Assembly: GCA_043772945.1 (NCBI GenBank)
Contig: JAYVFR010000006.1
Location: 1-43,787 of the forward strand
DNA from: JAYVFR01 sp043772945
GTDB lineage: Bacteria; Patescibacteriota; JACMRA01
Direction: 5' to 3'
DNA: 43,787 bases
Below, piece by piece: positions 8,933 through 17,655 of the stretch. The notes below the pieces were generated by a model. That model worked only from the letters and a program-made list of their open reading frames with translations. It was not told where the DNA came from and ran no database searches. The translations under genes were made by a program, and so were the position numbers. Numbering within the stretch: position 1 is the stretch's first letter; every line of letters begins with the position of its first letter.

Positions 8933-10798
8933 TCATAAAATAATCCTAACACCCCCAAGATCGTCATAATTAAAGTCATGATGATTCTTAATCGATCCAA
9001 TGAAAATTCGATTGATTGGAATATCATATCGCTCAGCAATCTCATTAATAGCAAATGGACCAAATTGACTGTGACATTTGTGTAACTTTAGCTTCAAGTG
9101 AGGAAATACACCCGCACTTTGCAATATTGGTACCATTGTTGATAGCTCTTCTTTGTACCTGTCATCGCTTGGATCATCCTCGTCATCACAATGTGCTATA
9201 ATTACATTCCTACCTGCTTCATTTTGATTTATATAGTTTAAACTATTGAATAAATGAGATGGTTTGTGAACAAATACTGCGTAACGGCTTTTAGTAATAG
9301 CGCTATACCAAGTTAAAATACGACCATTCCCATGTGTAACTTTTAATAAAAATTTAATTATTACATCACGATAAATATAGCACCAAACAAAACCAAATAA
9401 AGGAATGAAATAAGCTATAAAATACATAAAATTGCCAAAATCTCCAACCTTGCCATCTTTAGCAAAAATATTTCCAAAAACCCCAACCACAGTTGAAACA
9501 ATAGCCAAAACAACCAAAAAACTAGGAAATGTGTATCCTTTTTTTAACTCTGGCCTAGTAGTTTTAAGAATAATATTACTAAGACCAAACATGCTCATAA
9601 CTGATAAAAAAGCAATAGCATAAACTCCACCAAGCGATGAAAGATTTCCCTGAGTAATTAAAAGTATTGAAACAGAAAGACTAAAAAAGCTTAGAATAAT
9701 TACAGGTGATGAACCCTTGGAATTTTCTCTAACTAAAAATTGTGGTAAACATTCGTCAAGTGCCATACGCTTTACAAGGCCAGTAATACCAACGAAAGAA
9801 GTTAAAACAGCTCCACACAAAACTAAGAAAGCATCAATCACTAGAATATATTTAAAAATCTCTCCACCAATGATTTGAGCTTCATCAGCGAGCAAGAAAT
9901 CTCGGGCTTTAGAAATATCTGGCAAGGTGGTTATATTTAAAGCTAAAAATGCAATAACTGGATTAAAAAAACTCACTCCAATTAACATATTCCTAAGTGT
10001 TTTTTTGAAGACTCCGTTTGCCTGCTCCTCAACAAAATTTGCACTAGATTCAAAACCTGACACACCAAGTAGTGACGAGGAATAAGCAAGAAATAAAAGC
10101 ATAATAATAGGATACTGTCCCCCAGTAGTACGCTTAATGTTTTCTAAAATATCAACATAAGTTAGTTGCGAATTTATGTGCCATATACTATTATCAGAAA
10201 GGATATAATCAAGACCGCCGAGTTTAAATAAATAAACTACCCCAAGAATTACAAAGATTGAAAGTGTTAAAATATGAAAACTAAAAATTCCTACGGCTAC
10301 ATTAGCAGAATCCTTTACTCCGTTAATAGTTAAAATAGCAAAAAATCCTAAAACACCAATAGTCCCTCCAAAAATAATTAAATTTTCTAGATTTTTGCTA
10401 TCTAATGAGCTAAGAATGAGAGGTTTGATGATAGTAAATAAATAATCAACGCCAGATTTAGCTGAAATTACAGCAGTAGCTACATAGCTTAAAATTGTTA
10501 AAACTCCAGCAGTTGCGGCAACATTTTTAGATGTTCCGTTTAAAAGTGCATTATAAGAACCACCGTTAATAGGCATCGCTTCAACAACTTCTCTGTAAAC
10601 TCCTTTATAAACTAACAAAACGAGACCTATAAATAGCAGCACTAAGGGGGCAAATATTCCAGCAATTGGAATAACAAGACCAGAAACATACAGCACAGAC
10701 GATAAAATGTCGTTAGCACAAATACTTGTCGCTTGGATTTCGTTTAATTTTAAATGCTCACCTTCTATTTTCTTAGTTGTAGTTTGTGTCGTAGTCAT
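8933..10798 (-). CDS. APC-superfamily amino acid permease with C-terminal cytosolic domain
   Basis: About 621 residues. The start NEIQATSICANDILSSVLYV carries the conserved first helix of APC amino acid transporters, and about twelve membrane segments follow to residue 480. Loop motifs such as ESSANFVEEQ fit the same family. The last 140 residues are soluble and alternate strands and helices (VIIAHCDDEDD, IPINRIFIGS) in a way that resembles a universal-stress-protein-like domain, which some APC permeases carry. The ATG at 10798 is preferred to a TTG three codons earlier. The stop is TGA, useful evidence that TGA is not reassigned. Uptake of amino acids fits an organism with poor biosynthesis. 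The substrate is not predictable. Confidence 0.85.
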   Translation of the reverse strand: MTTTQTTTKKIEGEHLKLNEIQATSICANDILSSVLYVSGLVIPIAGIFAPLVLLFIGLVLLVYKGVYREVVEAMPINGGSYNALLNGTSKNVAATAGVLTILSYVATAVISAKSGVDYLFTIIKPLILSSLDSKNLENLIIFGGTIGVLGFFAILTINGVKDSANVAVGIFSFHILTLSIFVILGVVYLFKLGGLDYILSDNSIWHINSQLTYVDILENIKRTTGGQYPIIMLLFLAYSSSLLGVSGFESSANFVEEQANGVFKKTLRNMLIGVSFFNPVIAFLALNITTLPDISKARDFLLADEAQIIGGEIFKYILVIDAFLVLCGAVLTSFVGITGLVKRMALDECLPQFLVRENSKGSSPVIILSFFSLSVSILLITQGNLSSLGGVYAIAFLSVMSMFGLSNIILKTTRPELKKGYTFPSFLVVLAIVSTVVGVFGNIFAKDGKVGDFGNFMYFIAYFIPLFGFVWCYIYRDVIIKFLLKVTHGNGRILTWYSAITKSRYAVFVHKPSHLFNSLNYINQNEAGRNVIIAHCDDEDDPSDDRYKEELSTMVPILQSAGVFPHLKLKLHKCHSQFGPFAINEIAERYDIPINRIFIGSIKNHHDFNYDDLGGVRIIL

Positions 10799-10863
10799 AT
10801 TTTGCAATTGTTTAAAAAAGTCTTAATTTAAGAGAAGCGCTAGGATTTTAAATAATCCAACCT

Positions 10864-12567
10864 CTAAGATTCTAAAACATTTGTTTTAGTTTTAGCAGCT
10901 CGGCGAACAGTAACTAAATCTAGTGACTTTAAGCTATTAGAATTAACTTGACTGATGTTTACAGGAAGAGTTTTTAGAACTGATCCAAGCATGTTTACCA
11001 TCTGCATTACTATATTTGAATCATCGTCTAATTCTTCCACGATTTCTTCACTAATCTCGGTAGGTGTTAATCCCTTTGAAAGAGACATGTTAATAAGCCC
11101 TAAATAACTACGAACTAATTTATCATTTTCATTAGAGAGCTCACCACCTTGATAAGTGAGCATTTTTAAACCATCTGCGTCATAATTAGCATTAATTAAG
11201 AAGCTACCAAGGTTATTTAAGCTAACGATTTGTTGAAGAGCAATTGTGTATTGTGACATAGAGTAATTATTAATATTTTTAATTATATGAGACTGATTCT
11301 CTGTTATTTTATTTATTTGTGCAAGCTTTGGATTAAGTAGCTTAATTTCTTTAATCTCTTTTTTCTTTTCCGATTTTACTTCTAACCCTATTTCTCTTTT
11401 ATTACTAACTTCAGATGTTAAGGGAATTTCAGAAATTGCAAGAGTTTTAACCATTTCTAGCGGAATTAATTCATGCCCAGTCTTTACAGCGTCTAAATCT
11501 GGTTTCTCTGATCTATTATTCTCTAAATTCATAGATTTTAAAAACATTTTAGATTCATCGTCATTCATTTGATTTTTATTATTTAAAATAGGATTAGATT
11601 CGAAAGATACTTTAGAGTCCAATATTTCATTACCTAAACTAAAACTATTCTTAATAACTTGTTTTGACTGTATCCGCTGATTCATTGAATCCATAATATT
11701 AGGTAAAACTTGATTAAAAGGTATAGTCTCGGGGTGAATATTACTTGTAGATCGCAATGATGGATCAGAAGATGGAACCTCATCAATTTGAATGTTGTTA
11801 ATGCTGGAATTGGGAGCTAAATTACTATGCGCTTGAGTTTCAACATCGAATTTAACATCTATATTATTAACTTCTCTATCTGACCAAATAGACCATTCTG
11901 GGTTATTAGGTAATATTATAATATGACTATTCCTCCTGGGCACTACTTCAAAAGGAGAGTTGCGAACTGTTTGAGGTGTATAATCTTCATAAACTTCTAG
12001 ACCATTATGTATTTCACCTGTTTCCATATTATACCAGTATTCAAAAGGTTTAGGACGCAATTGAAACTTTAAATTATCCCAATCTAAACATACACCTTTT
12101 TCCTCTGCAAGAGATTCACTAGAACGATAACAAGCATTACTGAAAGCAGACCCTAAATTTTCAAATTTTTCTTTATAACTAATTAAAGACTCGTCTCCTA
12201 AATATTTTTCAAAATTAATTAACTTAATTCCGATTTTACGAAATTGCTCTACTAATGAAGAGACTTCAGGAATGAATTTAAAAACATCTAAACTTGAATC
12301 CAGCATTCGAACCGCTACTTCAACATTTTGTTGCATTAAAACCTCATCTACAATTCCATTATTAATTAGTTTCTCTAAGTTTATACTAGCAATAGGAGTA
12401 ACTGGTTTTGCAATATTTTCAGTTCCAAAAAAATTGATGGTACTGGTATCAAAAATTATTATTTCTTTTTCAACGATGACTACATATTGATCAAGCCAGT
12501 AATCACGAAGCTCAGCCGTAGTTTCAGTTTTAGCTATTTGTTTAAGAATATCTTTTAAGTCAGGCAT
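10864..12567 (-). CDS. Ribonucleotide-reductase-like protein (class II C-terminal half) lacking the catalytic NPCGE cysteine
   Basis: A 567-residue protein. Residues 45-165 follow the C-terminal half of the NrdA/NrdJ barrel: INFFGTENI sits where NPCGE should be, then SINLEKL (for GSINLAK), VAVRMLDSSLD (for VRFLDNVID), FRKIGIKLI (for RKIGLGVMG) and SSESLAEEKG (for ASxxLAxEKG). PRRNSHIIILPN near 211 matches the RNS...APT region. After a polar, low-complexity linker (about 240-430), residues 440-545 resemble the TSCPD domain at the C-terminus of B12-dependent reductases (FLINANYDADG, then LGLINMSLSKGLTPTEI). The radical Cys and the N-terminal half are absent, so it cannot reduce nucleotides alone. 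It could be a regulatory paralogue, half of a split enzyme or a relic, although the long clean frame argues against decay. Confidence 0.6.
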   Translation of the reverse strand: MPDLKDILKQIAKTETTAELRDYWLDQYVVIVEKEIIIFDTSTINFFGTENIAKPVTPIASINLEKLINNGIVDEVLMQQNVEVAVRMLDSSLDVFKFIPEVSSLVEQFRKIGIKLINFEKYLGDESLISYKEKFENLGSAFSNACYRSSESLAEEKGVCLDWDNLKFQLRPKPFEYWYNMETGEIHNGLEVYEDYTPQTVRNSPFEVVPRRNSHIIILPNNPEWSIWSDREVNNIDVKFDVETQAHSNLAPNSSINNIQIDEVPSSDPSLRSTSNIHPETIPFNQVLPNIMDSMNQRIQSKQVIKNSFSLGNEILDSKVSFESNPILNNKNQMNDDESKMFLKSMNLENNRSEKPDLDAVKTGHELIPLEMVKTLAISEIPLTSEVSNKREIGLEVKSEKKKEIKEIKLLNPKLAQINKITENQSHIIKNINNYSMSQYTIALQQIVSLNNLGSFLINANYDADGLKMLTYQGGELSNENDKLVRSYLGLINMSLSKGLTPTEISEEIVEELDDDSNIVMQMVNMLGSVLKTLPVNISQVNSNSLKSLDLVTVRRAAKTKTNVLES

Positions 12568-12636
12568 ATTTTGTTAATAATATTGAATAATATTTGTTAT
12601 TTTAATTTAAAGTGATTATAGAAAAGTTTTTTAGTC

Positions 12637-12666
12637 TTGACAAATAATGCCTAAAAATAGTATGAA
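12637..12666 (+). promoter_or_regulatory. Sigma70-type promoter for the cupin gene
   Basis: A perfect -35 TTGACA (12637-12642), an 18-bp spacer and -10 TATGAA (12661-12666). The ATG is at 12701, so the leader would be about 28 nt, without a Shine-Dalgarno motif. Confidence 0.6.
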
Positions 12667-12700
12667 GTCAGTATACACAACCTTTCCATAACTATTTTCT

Positions 12701-13156
12701 ATGTCCAAAATTAATAATTTAGCTGAGCTATCAGCTGATAAAGTAAACGCAATTATAGCCGAGATACCAGCTACAATGAGAGAGGAGCAATATTTAGAAG
12801 TTGGGGTTAGACCTTGGGGAGCGTATTACGTACTTGAAGACAAACCTAACTTTAAAGTAAAAAAAATTATTGTAAGTTTTGATCAGAGATTAAGCTTACA
12901 AAGTCATAAACACAGAAGCGAGCATTGGATAGTTGTTAGCGGAACTGCGACCATTGAGGTCAGAAAAAAAGATTCAAATGAAAAAGATTGGATTTTTGAC
13001 CTTAATCCAAATGAAAGCTGTTTTATTCCTTCTCAAGCAATGCATCGCCTAGCCAATTATGGTAAAATTCCATTAGTTATAATAGAGGTCCAAGTTGGAG
13101 AGTATACAGGAGAGGACGATATTATCAGATATGAAGACGACTATAAACGTACCTAA
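12701..13156 (+). CDS. Type II mannose-6-phosphate isomerase, stand-alone cupin
   Basis: A 151-residue cupin of the kind found alone or fused to GDP-mannose pyrophosphorylase. The family signature is plain: RPWGAYYVLED (about 37), QRLSLQSHKHRSEHW (about 66-80) with the His-His-Glu metal ligands, VVSGTATIEV, and a third metal His in QAMHRLANYG (about 116). It interconverts fructose-6-P and mannose-6-P and so feeds GDP-mannose, which fits the nearby polysaccharide genes. It has its own TTGACA promoter, and the next gene starts 11 bp after its stop. All metal ligands are present. Confidence 0.88.
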   Translation: MSKINNLAELSADKVNAIIAEIPATMREEQYLEVGVRPWGAYYVLEDKPNFKVKKIIVSFDQRLSLQSHKHRSEHWIVVSGTATIEVRKKDSNEKDWIFDLNPNESCFIPSQAMHRLANYGKIPLVIIEVQVGEYTGEDDIIRYEDDYKRT

Positions 13157-13167
13157 TAATTTTTTTA

Positions 13168-14493
13168 ATGACTTTCACTAGTTACTTAAAATTCTTTAGA
13201 TCTCAACCTCTCTTTTCAGCTCTTTTTACACTATTAAACGCAGGGTTAGTGTTTTTTACAATCTGGAAAATTAGTTTTCTACCCTTGAGTATTTTTATTT
13301 TAGCAATTAGTTATATTAAAATTTACGAGTGGGTTGATGATCGCTTTATTGACGACAAAATTGCAAATTGGATTTTTAAACAAAAAACTGTTTACGCTAA
13401 ATTTAATTTAAATTCAAATTATACTTGTAATGTTAGCGAAATGGAAAAGTTTTTACTTTCTCTACACGCAGCTTATGGAAGCAGAAGTCAAAAAAATATG
13501 AGAGTAGAAGGTAAATATTTTGAAGATTTTTCTCTTGAAATTCACACTCTTGACGGAGAAATTCAGATGTTTTTAAAAATGTATAGTAACAGTCAATCAC
13601 TATTTGAAACTGCGATGAAGCTCCATCTTCCCAATTTTGAATATAGTTTTACAGAAGATCCTCTCTCTAACTTCCCAATCAATTGGTCGCAAGCTAGTAA
13701 ACGATGGAAAACTTTTGACGGTGGTGAATTTAGTATGATTAATTCTGAAATTTTTCCTATTAAAAACTACCAAGAACTTACCTTTTCTAATCCTGATTAC
13801 CAGATAACTCCGATCAATCAATTAATAAATGTACTAAAAGGTGTCAACGATGGAGACTATATTTGTTTACAATTTTTAATTAGACCCCAAGATATTTCAG
13901 GGGAAAAATCTAAGTGGGAAAGTAGTTTAAACAAATTAAAAAAAGAATATGCCTCAAATAGCGCTATTGGAATCGGTGGTAATGGCAATGTTAACCCTTA
14001 CACAGCTCAAGAAATATCGATAATAAATAAATCTGAACAGAAAATTAATGCACCTTGTTTCCAAACCAAAATTCGATTTACTTTGCTCGGTAAAAAATCA
14101 ACGGGTAAAAAGTACTTGGCAGGAATTATGACTTACTGGAAAAATTTTGCAACTGACAAGCAAGCCATAGTTCCTAAACCAAAAAGCTGGGATGAATCTC
14201 CTAACGCTACTTGGGGAGTATTTTGGGATAAATTATACTGGACACCAGAAATGGAAAAGCGAGCTAGACAATTCTATTTAGCTTTTTTAAATCGTAGTTT
14301 CGGCAAAGGAGGAGAAACCCAATTTTGGGACATTAATTCTCTCGCATCAATTATTCAAATTCCAAATTTAAACGTTGTAAATAGTAAACTAAATATTTCA
14401 CCAACTATTAAAAAACCACTAACAATGGAACAAAGAAGAGAAATCTTGCGTCAAAAAAGTGCAGAATTTTCCAACAAAATAAAAACTCTTTAA
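13168..14493 (+). CDS. Membrane protein of a type common in Patescibacteria near T4SS-like ATPases
   Basis: A 441-residue protein with two close membrane segments at residues 15-50 and a large soluble domain. The motif pattern VSEMEKFLLSLHAAYG, then GKYFEDFSLEIHTLDGEIQMF, resembles proteins that in candidate-phyla genomes lie beside VirB4/TraC-like ATPases and are thought to belong to a conjugation-like or DNA-uptake secretion machine. I rely on pattern memory for this family, so the role is tentative. No ATPase gene lies in this window. The C-terminus is a basic helix (TMEQRREILRQKSAEF). It is co-directional with the cupin, 11 bp apart, and ends 23 bp before the rplB promoter. Confidence 0.6.
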   Translation: MTFTSYLKFFRSQPLFSALFTLLNAGLVFFTIWKISFLPLSIFILAISYIKIYEWVDDRFIDDKIANWIFKQKTVYAKFNLNSNYTCNVSEMEKFLLSLHAAYGSRSQKNMRVEGKYFEDFSLEIHTLDGEIQMFLKMYSNSQSLFETAMKLHLPNFEYSFTEDPLSNFPINWSQASKRWKTFDGGEFSMINSEIFPIKNYQELTFSNPDYQITPINQLINVLKGVNDGDYICLQFLIRPQDISGEKSKWESSLNKLKKEYASNSAIGIGGNGNVNPYTAQEISIINKSEQKINAPCFQTKIRFTLLGKKSTGKKYLAGIMTYWKNFATDKQAIVPKPKSWDESPNATWGVFWDKLYWTPEMEKRARQFYLAFLNRSFGKGGETQFWDINSLASIIQIPNLNVVNSKLNISPTIKKPLTMEQRREILRQKSAEFSNKIKTL

Positions 14494-14516
14494 AGCTTCT
14501 AAATAAAATGTATTAT

Positions 14517-14546
14517 TTGACAAAATTCAGATAAAAAGAGTATTGA
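14517..14546 (+). promoter_or_regulatory. Sigma70-type promoter for rplB
   Basis: -35 TTGACA at 14517-14522, an 18-bp spacer and -10 TATTGA at 14541-14546. The spacer length is the same as in the promoter at 12637. The ATG of rplB is at 14589. Confidence 0.6.
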
Positions 14547-14588
14547 ATTAATATTATTTTACCTATCTATTTGATTATCAGTAGTAAT

Positions 14589-15428
14589 ATGTCCATCGTT
14601 AAAGTTTATAAACCTACAACCCCAGGTCGTCGTAAGACCTCAGTTATTGATTACAGTAAAATTCTTACTAAACACGAACCACACAAACCACTTTTAAGTC
14701 GCAAGACCATCCAAGCTGGCCGATCTAAGGGTAAGATTACCGTTAGACACCAAGGAGCTAGTGGATACCGCAAAATGCTTCGTGAAATTGATTTTAAACG
14801 CAATTTTGAAGAAGGGTTTAAAGTAATAAGTATTGAGTATGATCCGAATCGTACAGCTTTTATTTGTCTAGTATCTTGTCTTAAAACAGGTACTAAAAAG
14901 TACGTTCTTCACACTAAAAATCTACAAGTAGGAGAGAAATACCAAACTGATGATCTAGCTTCAACAGGTAATAAAACCGAACTCAAAAATGTCCCAGTAG
15001 GAACTTTTGTTTCACAAGTTGAATTAAGCCCTAATAAAGGAGCTCAAATTGTCCGCTCTGCTGGAAGTTACGCTATTGTAACCGCTAAAGATGATAAGTA
15101 TGCTACTTTGAAGCTTCCTTCTGGAGAAATCCGTAAATTTTTAGCCATCTGTAGCTGTGTAGTTGATCGTGTTGGAAATGACGCTCACTCATTAGTGCGC
15201 ATCGGTAAAGCTGGTCGTATGCGTAAAATGGGTGTTCGTCCTACCGTTAGAGGTAAAGTAATGAACCCTGTTGACCATCCTCATGGTGGAGGAGAAGCTC
15301 GTAACTCAATTGGTATGAAGTATCCTAAAACTCCTTGGGGTAAGCACGCACTTGGTGTTAAAACTCGTAACAAGAAGAAAGCAAGTGGTAAGTTAATCGT
15401 AGCTCGTCGCAATGGTCGTAAATATTAG
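14589..15428 (+). CDS. rplB: Large ribosomal subunit protein uL2
   Basis: A 279-residue uL2, which binds 23S rRNA near the peptidyl transferase centre. It shows the family N-terminus (MSIVKVYKPTTPGRRKTS), the central GRSKGKITVRHQG and the signature PVDHPHGGGEAR near the C-terminus with its conserved His. I chose the ATG at 14589 because it matches the family start; a TTG 18 bp upstream would add six atypical residues. It stands alone, with its own TTGACA promoter and a hairpin terminator, away from rplV and rplW on the opposite strand. In most bacteria uL2 lies inside the S10 operon, so the operon has been broken here. Confidence 0.97.
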   Translation: MSIVKVYKPTTPGRRKTSVIDYSKILTKHEPHKPLLSRKTIQAGRSKGKITVRHQGASGYRKMLREIDFKRNFEEGFKVISIEYDPNRTAFICLVSCLKTGTKKYVLHTKNLQVGEKYQTDDLASTGNKTELKNVPVGTFVSQVELSPNKGAQIVRSAGSYAIVTAKDDKYATLKLPSGEIRKFLAICSCVVDRVGNDAHSLVRIGKAGRMRKMGVRPTVRGKVMNPVDHPHGGGEARNSIGMKYPKTPWGKHALGVKTRNKKKASGKLIVARRNGRKY

Positions 15429-15458
15429 TTAAAAATTTGTAAAAAACCAAAAAAATTC

Positions 15459-15486
15459 ACCTTAGTAATGCTAGGGTCTTTTTTAA
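15459..15486 (+). terminator. Rho-independent terminator after rplB
   Basis: Stem ACCTTAG/CTAGGGT (7 bp with one G-U pair), loop TAATG, then TCTTTTTT. Confidence 0.65.
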
Positions 15487-15489
15487 GCT

Positions 15490-15524
15490 AAAAAAAATAA
15501 CACCAGAATAAATCATAGTGTTAT
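15490..15524 (-). terminator. Terminator for the minus-strand gene ending at 15551
   Basis: On the minus strand ATAACAC pairs with GTGTTAT (7 bp) across a 14-nt loop and is followed by eight T. It lies back to back with the rplB terminator, insulating the convergent transcripts. Confidence 0.6.
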
Positions 15525-15550
15525 AGCAATAGATCTTTGAAACAAGAAGA

Positions 15551-15835
15551 CTAAAGAAGCCTTAAGTGGGATTCTACTTTTAGGTAGAGAAGTGCAATTT
15601 TATCTCCGTAAATAAAAGCTTTACTGATAGGATCGTAATCAAAAACTAAAATACCAACTGTAAGACTAATAAACTTACCATTAGGTTGCCTCCTAAGAAC
15701 ACCTTCTAAATTACCTTTAAGCAAAACTAATTTAGTCTCAAAAAAAGGCCTTCTTAAGTTGAATTTAAGAACTTTTTTGTAGACACTAGCTTTGACTTTA
15801 ACTTCTACCATCGGTGGACTCTCCGTTGCGTACAT
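15551..15835 (-). CDS. Small orphan protein, 94 aa
   Basis: Not recognised. A basic, beta-rich protein (VEVKVKASVYKKVLKF, then LVLLKGNLEGVLRR and LTVGILVFDYDP) with no signal peptide. The pattern of two strands, a basic patch and two strands would suit a nucleic-acid-binding fold, but this is only an impression. It starts at ATG 15835, preceded by AGGG 8 nt upstream, one of the few Shine-Dalgarno-like sites in the window. It lies 10 bp downstream of a second small orphan and shares its promoter; a terminator follows. A start at the internal Met 9 is possible. Confidence 0.6.
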   Translation of the reverse strand: MYATESPPMVEVKVKASVYKKVLKFNLRRPFFETKLVLLKGNLEGVLRRQPNGKFISLTVGILVFDYDPISKAFIYGDKIALLYLKVESHLRLL

Positions 15836-15845
15836 GTTTTTAACC

Positions 15846-16085
15846 CTATTTGATAGCTAAATTTACAGAATAACAAACATATTTACCATCAGCAGTTTGC
15901 CACTCTCTGTTATTTTGCAAAACAAATGTCAAAATACCAACATCATGTAAGCATACTTGAATTTTATCTGGGAATTTTTCTCCATCTATTCCAGCTTTAA
16001 TAAGTTTTTTAGTGGTTTTTCTAAGAAAGTTTTTCTGAATTTCATGAGCGTTAACTGTAATTCTGACATTAGAATTAATTGACAT
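15846..16085 (-). CDS. Small orphan protein, 79 aa
   Basis: Not recognised. It begins MSINSNVRITVNAHEIQ, has a basic helix (KNFLRKTTKKLIKAG) and ends in beta strands (VGILTFVLQNN, KYVCYSVNLAIK). I chose the ATG at 16085, which leaves a 38-nt leader from the promoter at 16123-16151; an upstream in-frame start would fall inside that promoter region. The VGIL-(V/T)F motif occurs in this protein and in the next one, so the two may be distant paralogues or partners. No known domain is visible. Confidence 0.6.
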   Translation of the reverse strand: MSINSNVRITVNAHEIQKNFLRKTTKKLIKAGIDGEKFPDKIQVCLHDVGILTFVLQNNREWQTADGKYVCYSVNLAIK

Positions 16086-16122
16086 GATGAAATACCAAAA
16101 ATTTGCTAAAGAACGATTCAAG

Positions 16123-16151
16123 TAGTAACAAAAGAATTAAGTAATTGTCAA
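16123..16151 (-). promoter_or_regulatory. Promoter for the two small orphans
   Basis: On the minus strand TTGACA (16146-16151), a 17-bp spacer, then TTACTA (16123-16128). The same -35 and -10 pair with the same spacing precedes valS. Confidence 0.55.
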
Positions 16152-16153
16152 AA

Positions 16154-17638
16154 TTATATGACACCTTCTATTAAGTCCCGAATAAAAGCCTCATTACCTT
16201 CCAAACTATCAGCGTAGTGATTAGTATCTGGGAAGTCTAAATTCATAATTTTTCGCCAGACAGCTTGGACTAGAGTAGATAAAGTATCAATTTCGTTATC
16301 TGAAACATCAGTAACTAAAACTCGCTCATTCTCAAATTGAGCTTCCAAAAATTCAAGCGCACCTTCAAAAGTACAATGCTTAAATTTATCAAAGTAATGA
16401 GAGTTTTGAATTAATAACCTATAAAAATACAACTGCCTTTGATAACGTGTGGCTTTTATTCTAGCGTAATTTTCTTTTGGAGTCCAGGATGTTAAAGTTT
16501 TTCCTGTTTTATAATCTGTTACAAGAAGTTTTTTAGTCTCTGGTATATACTCTATCTTATCAATTGCACCTGTAATTTTAGCTTCACCAACTCTAATATT
16601 CTGCTCCCTGAAATTAAACTCTAAATAAGACCTAGGGTTAAATTTATGCGAAGATTCTTGATAATATCTTCTAAGCTCACGTTTCCCTTGCTCTAAACAA
16701 TAATTGTAATCATCGATACTCAATCTCTGATCCCGAAGAGCATATTGAAAATTGGCAAGCAATTCATCCTCAACAAGCAACCCTCTTCTTTGCCTCATTT
16801 GAACATAAAATTTACGCAATGCTTCATGCATGGCCGTTCCGTAACAGCTTGAACGGCTTTTTGATTGAGGAAACCGCAGTAAATTCATCTCAAGAAATTT
16901 GTGAGGCCCACCTCTAAGTCCAGTTCCTGAATCAGTTGTAATATCAAGAAAATTGTTTAAATGAGTTACACTAAGCTTATAATTCTCAAGTACTGGTTTC
17001 AAGAAATCTAAATTCTCTAGTTGCTCTTTAGATAAATGAGAATTACTTTTTTTATCAAGTGAAATTATATGATTATTACTCTTTTTATCTTTAATACCCT
17101 CCTTTAAAGTTAAAGAAATTGAATCAGAAATTTTATTAAAATTAATTACGTCGTCTAGAAACGACAATTTTTTAAGAGATTTATTATCAACGCTTTTTTG
17201 ACTAGTTGTGAAATACAGATTTTTTTTAGCTCTTGTTAAAGCGACATAAAAAAGCTTTAGTCTGTCATCATAATTATCTTTGTTAGGAGTAATTTGAAGA
17301 TTACACGGAAGAATTTTAAAACTGCTCTTTGGCTGATTGTTCCAAGATTCATCAGTACAATTAATTATAAAGACACTTTCATATTCTAAACCTTTTGCAC
17401 TATGGCTGGTTAATAAATTAATTGAATTGCTTGCATCACCAACAGTAACCGTACTGTTAATTGGAATATTATTTTGATCAAGAAAAGCTATGTAATTTAA
17501 TAAATCACTTAATTTCATAATTTTACTTTCTCCAATATGATTTCTGATGGCAGAAACAAAAGTTTTTAGAGAGGATAGAAGTTCAAAATAGTTTGGTTGT
17601 GATTCTAAATAATCTTTATAAGGAGAATAATGTTCCAT
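16154..17638 (-). CDS. UvrD/AddA-like helicase C-terminal half fused to PD-(D/E)xK nuclease; N-terminal ATPase half absent
   Basis: A 494-residue protein. Near residue 72 is helicase motif V (LLTSHSAKGLEYESVFIIN) and near 130 is motif VI (LFYVALTRAKKNLYF). From about 240 a PDDEXK_1-type nuclease follows, with a GTAMHEALRKFY helix and GAIDKIEYI...LLVTDYKTGK supplying the D...DxK core. A working enzyme of this kind needs Walker A and motifs Ia-IV in about 400 further N-terminal residues, but smpB ends 17 bp upstream. The frame is clean and the ATG leader resembles others here, so a split gene whose other half lies elsewhere is as likely as a relic. The nuclease could work alone in DNA repair. 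Confidence 0.8.
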   Translation of the reverse strand: MEHYSPYKDYLESQPNYFELLSSLKTFVSAIRNHIGESKIMKLSDLLNYIAFLDQNNIPINSTVTVGDASNSINLLTSHSAKGLEYESVFIINCTDESWNNQPKSSFKILPCNLQITPNKDNYDDRLKLFYVALTRAKKNLYFTTSQKSVDNKSLKKLSFLDDVINFNKISDSISLTLKEGIKDKKSNNHIISLDKKSNSHLSKEQLENLDFLKPVLENYKLSVTHLNNFLDITTDSGTGLRGGPHKFLEMNLLRFPQSKSRSSCYGTAMHEALRKFYVQMRQRRGLLVEDELLANFQYALRDQRLSIDDYNYCLEQGKRELRRYYQESSHKFNPRSYLEFNFREQNIRVGEAKITGAIDKIEYIPETKKLLVTDYKTGKTLTSWTPKENYARIKATRYQRQLYFYRLLIQNSHYFDKFKHCTFEGALEFLEAQFENERVLVTDVSDNEIDTLSTLVQAVWRKIMNLDFPDTNHYADSLEGNEAFIRDLIEGVI

Positions 17639-17655
17639 AAATATAAGATGATGAA

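Noticed and set aside
3557..8935. Possible reassignment of TGA (as in Gracilibacteria or Absconditabacteria).
   Set aside because: Conserved genes have no in-frame TGA, and TGA serves as the stop of the permease at 8933-8935. The open frame after TGA 3557-3559 lies in a degenerate scrap.
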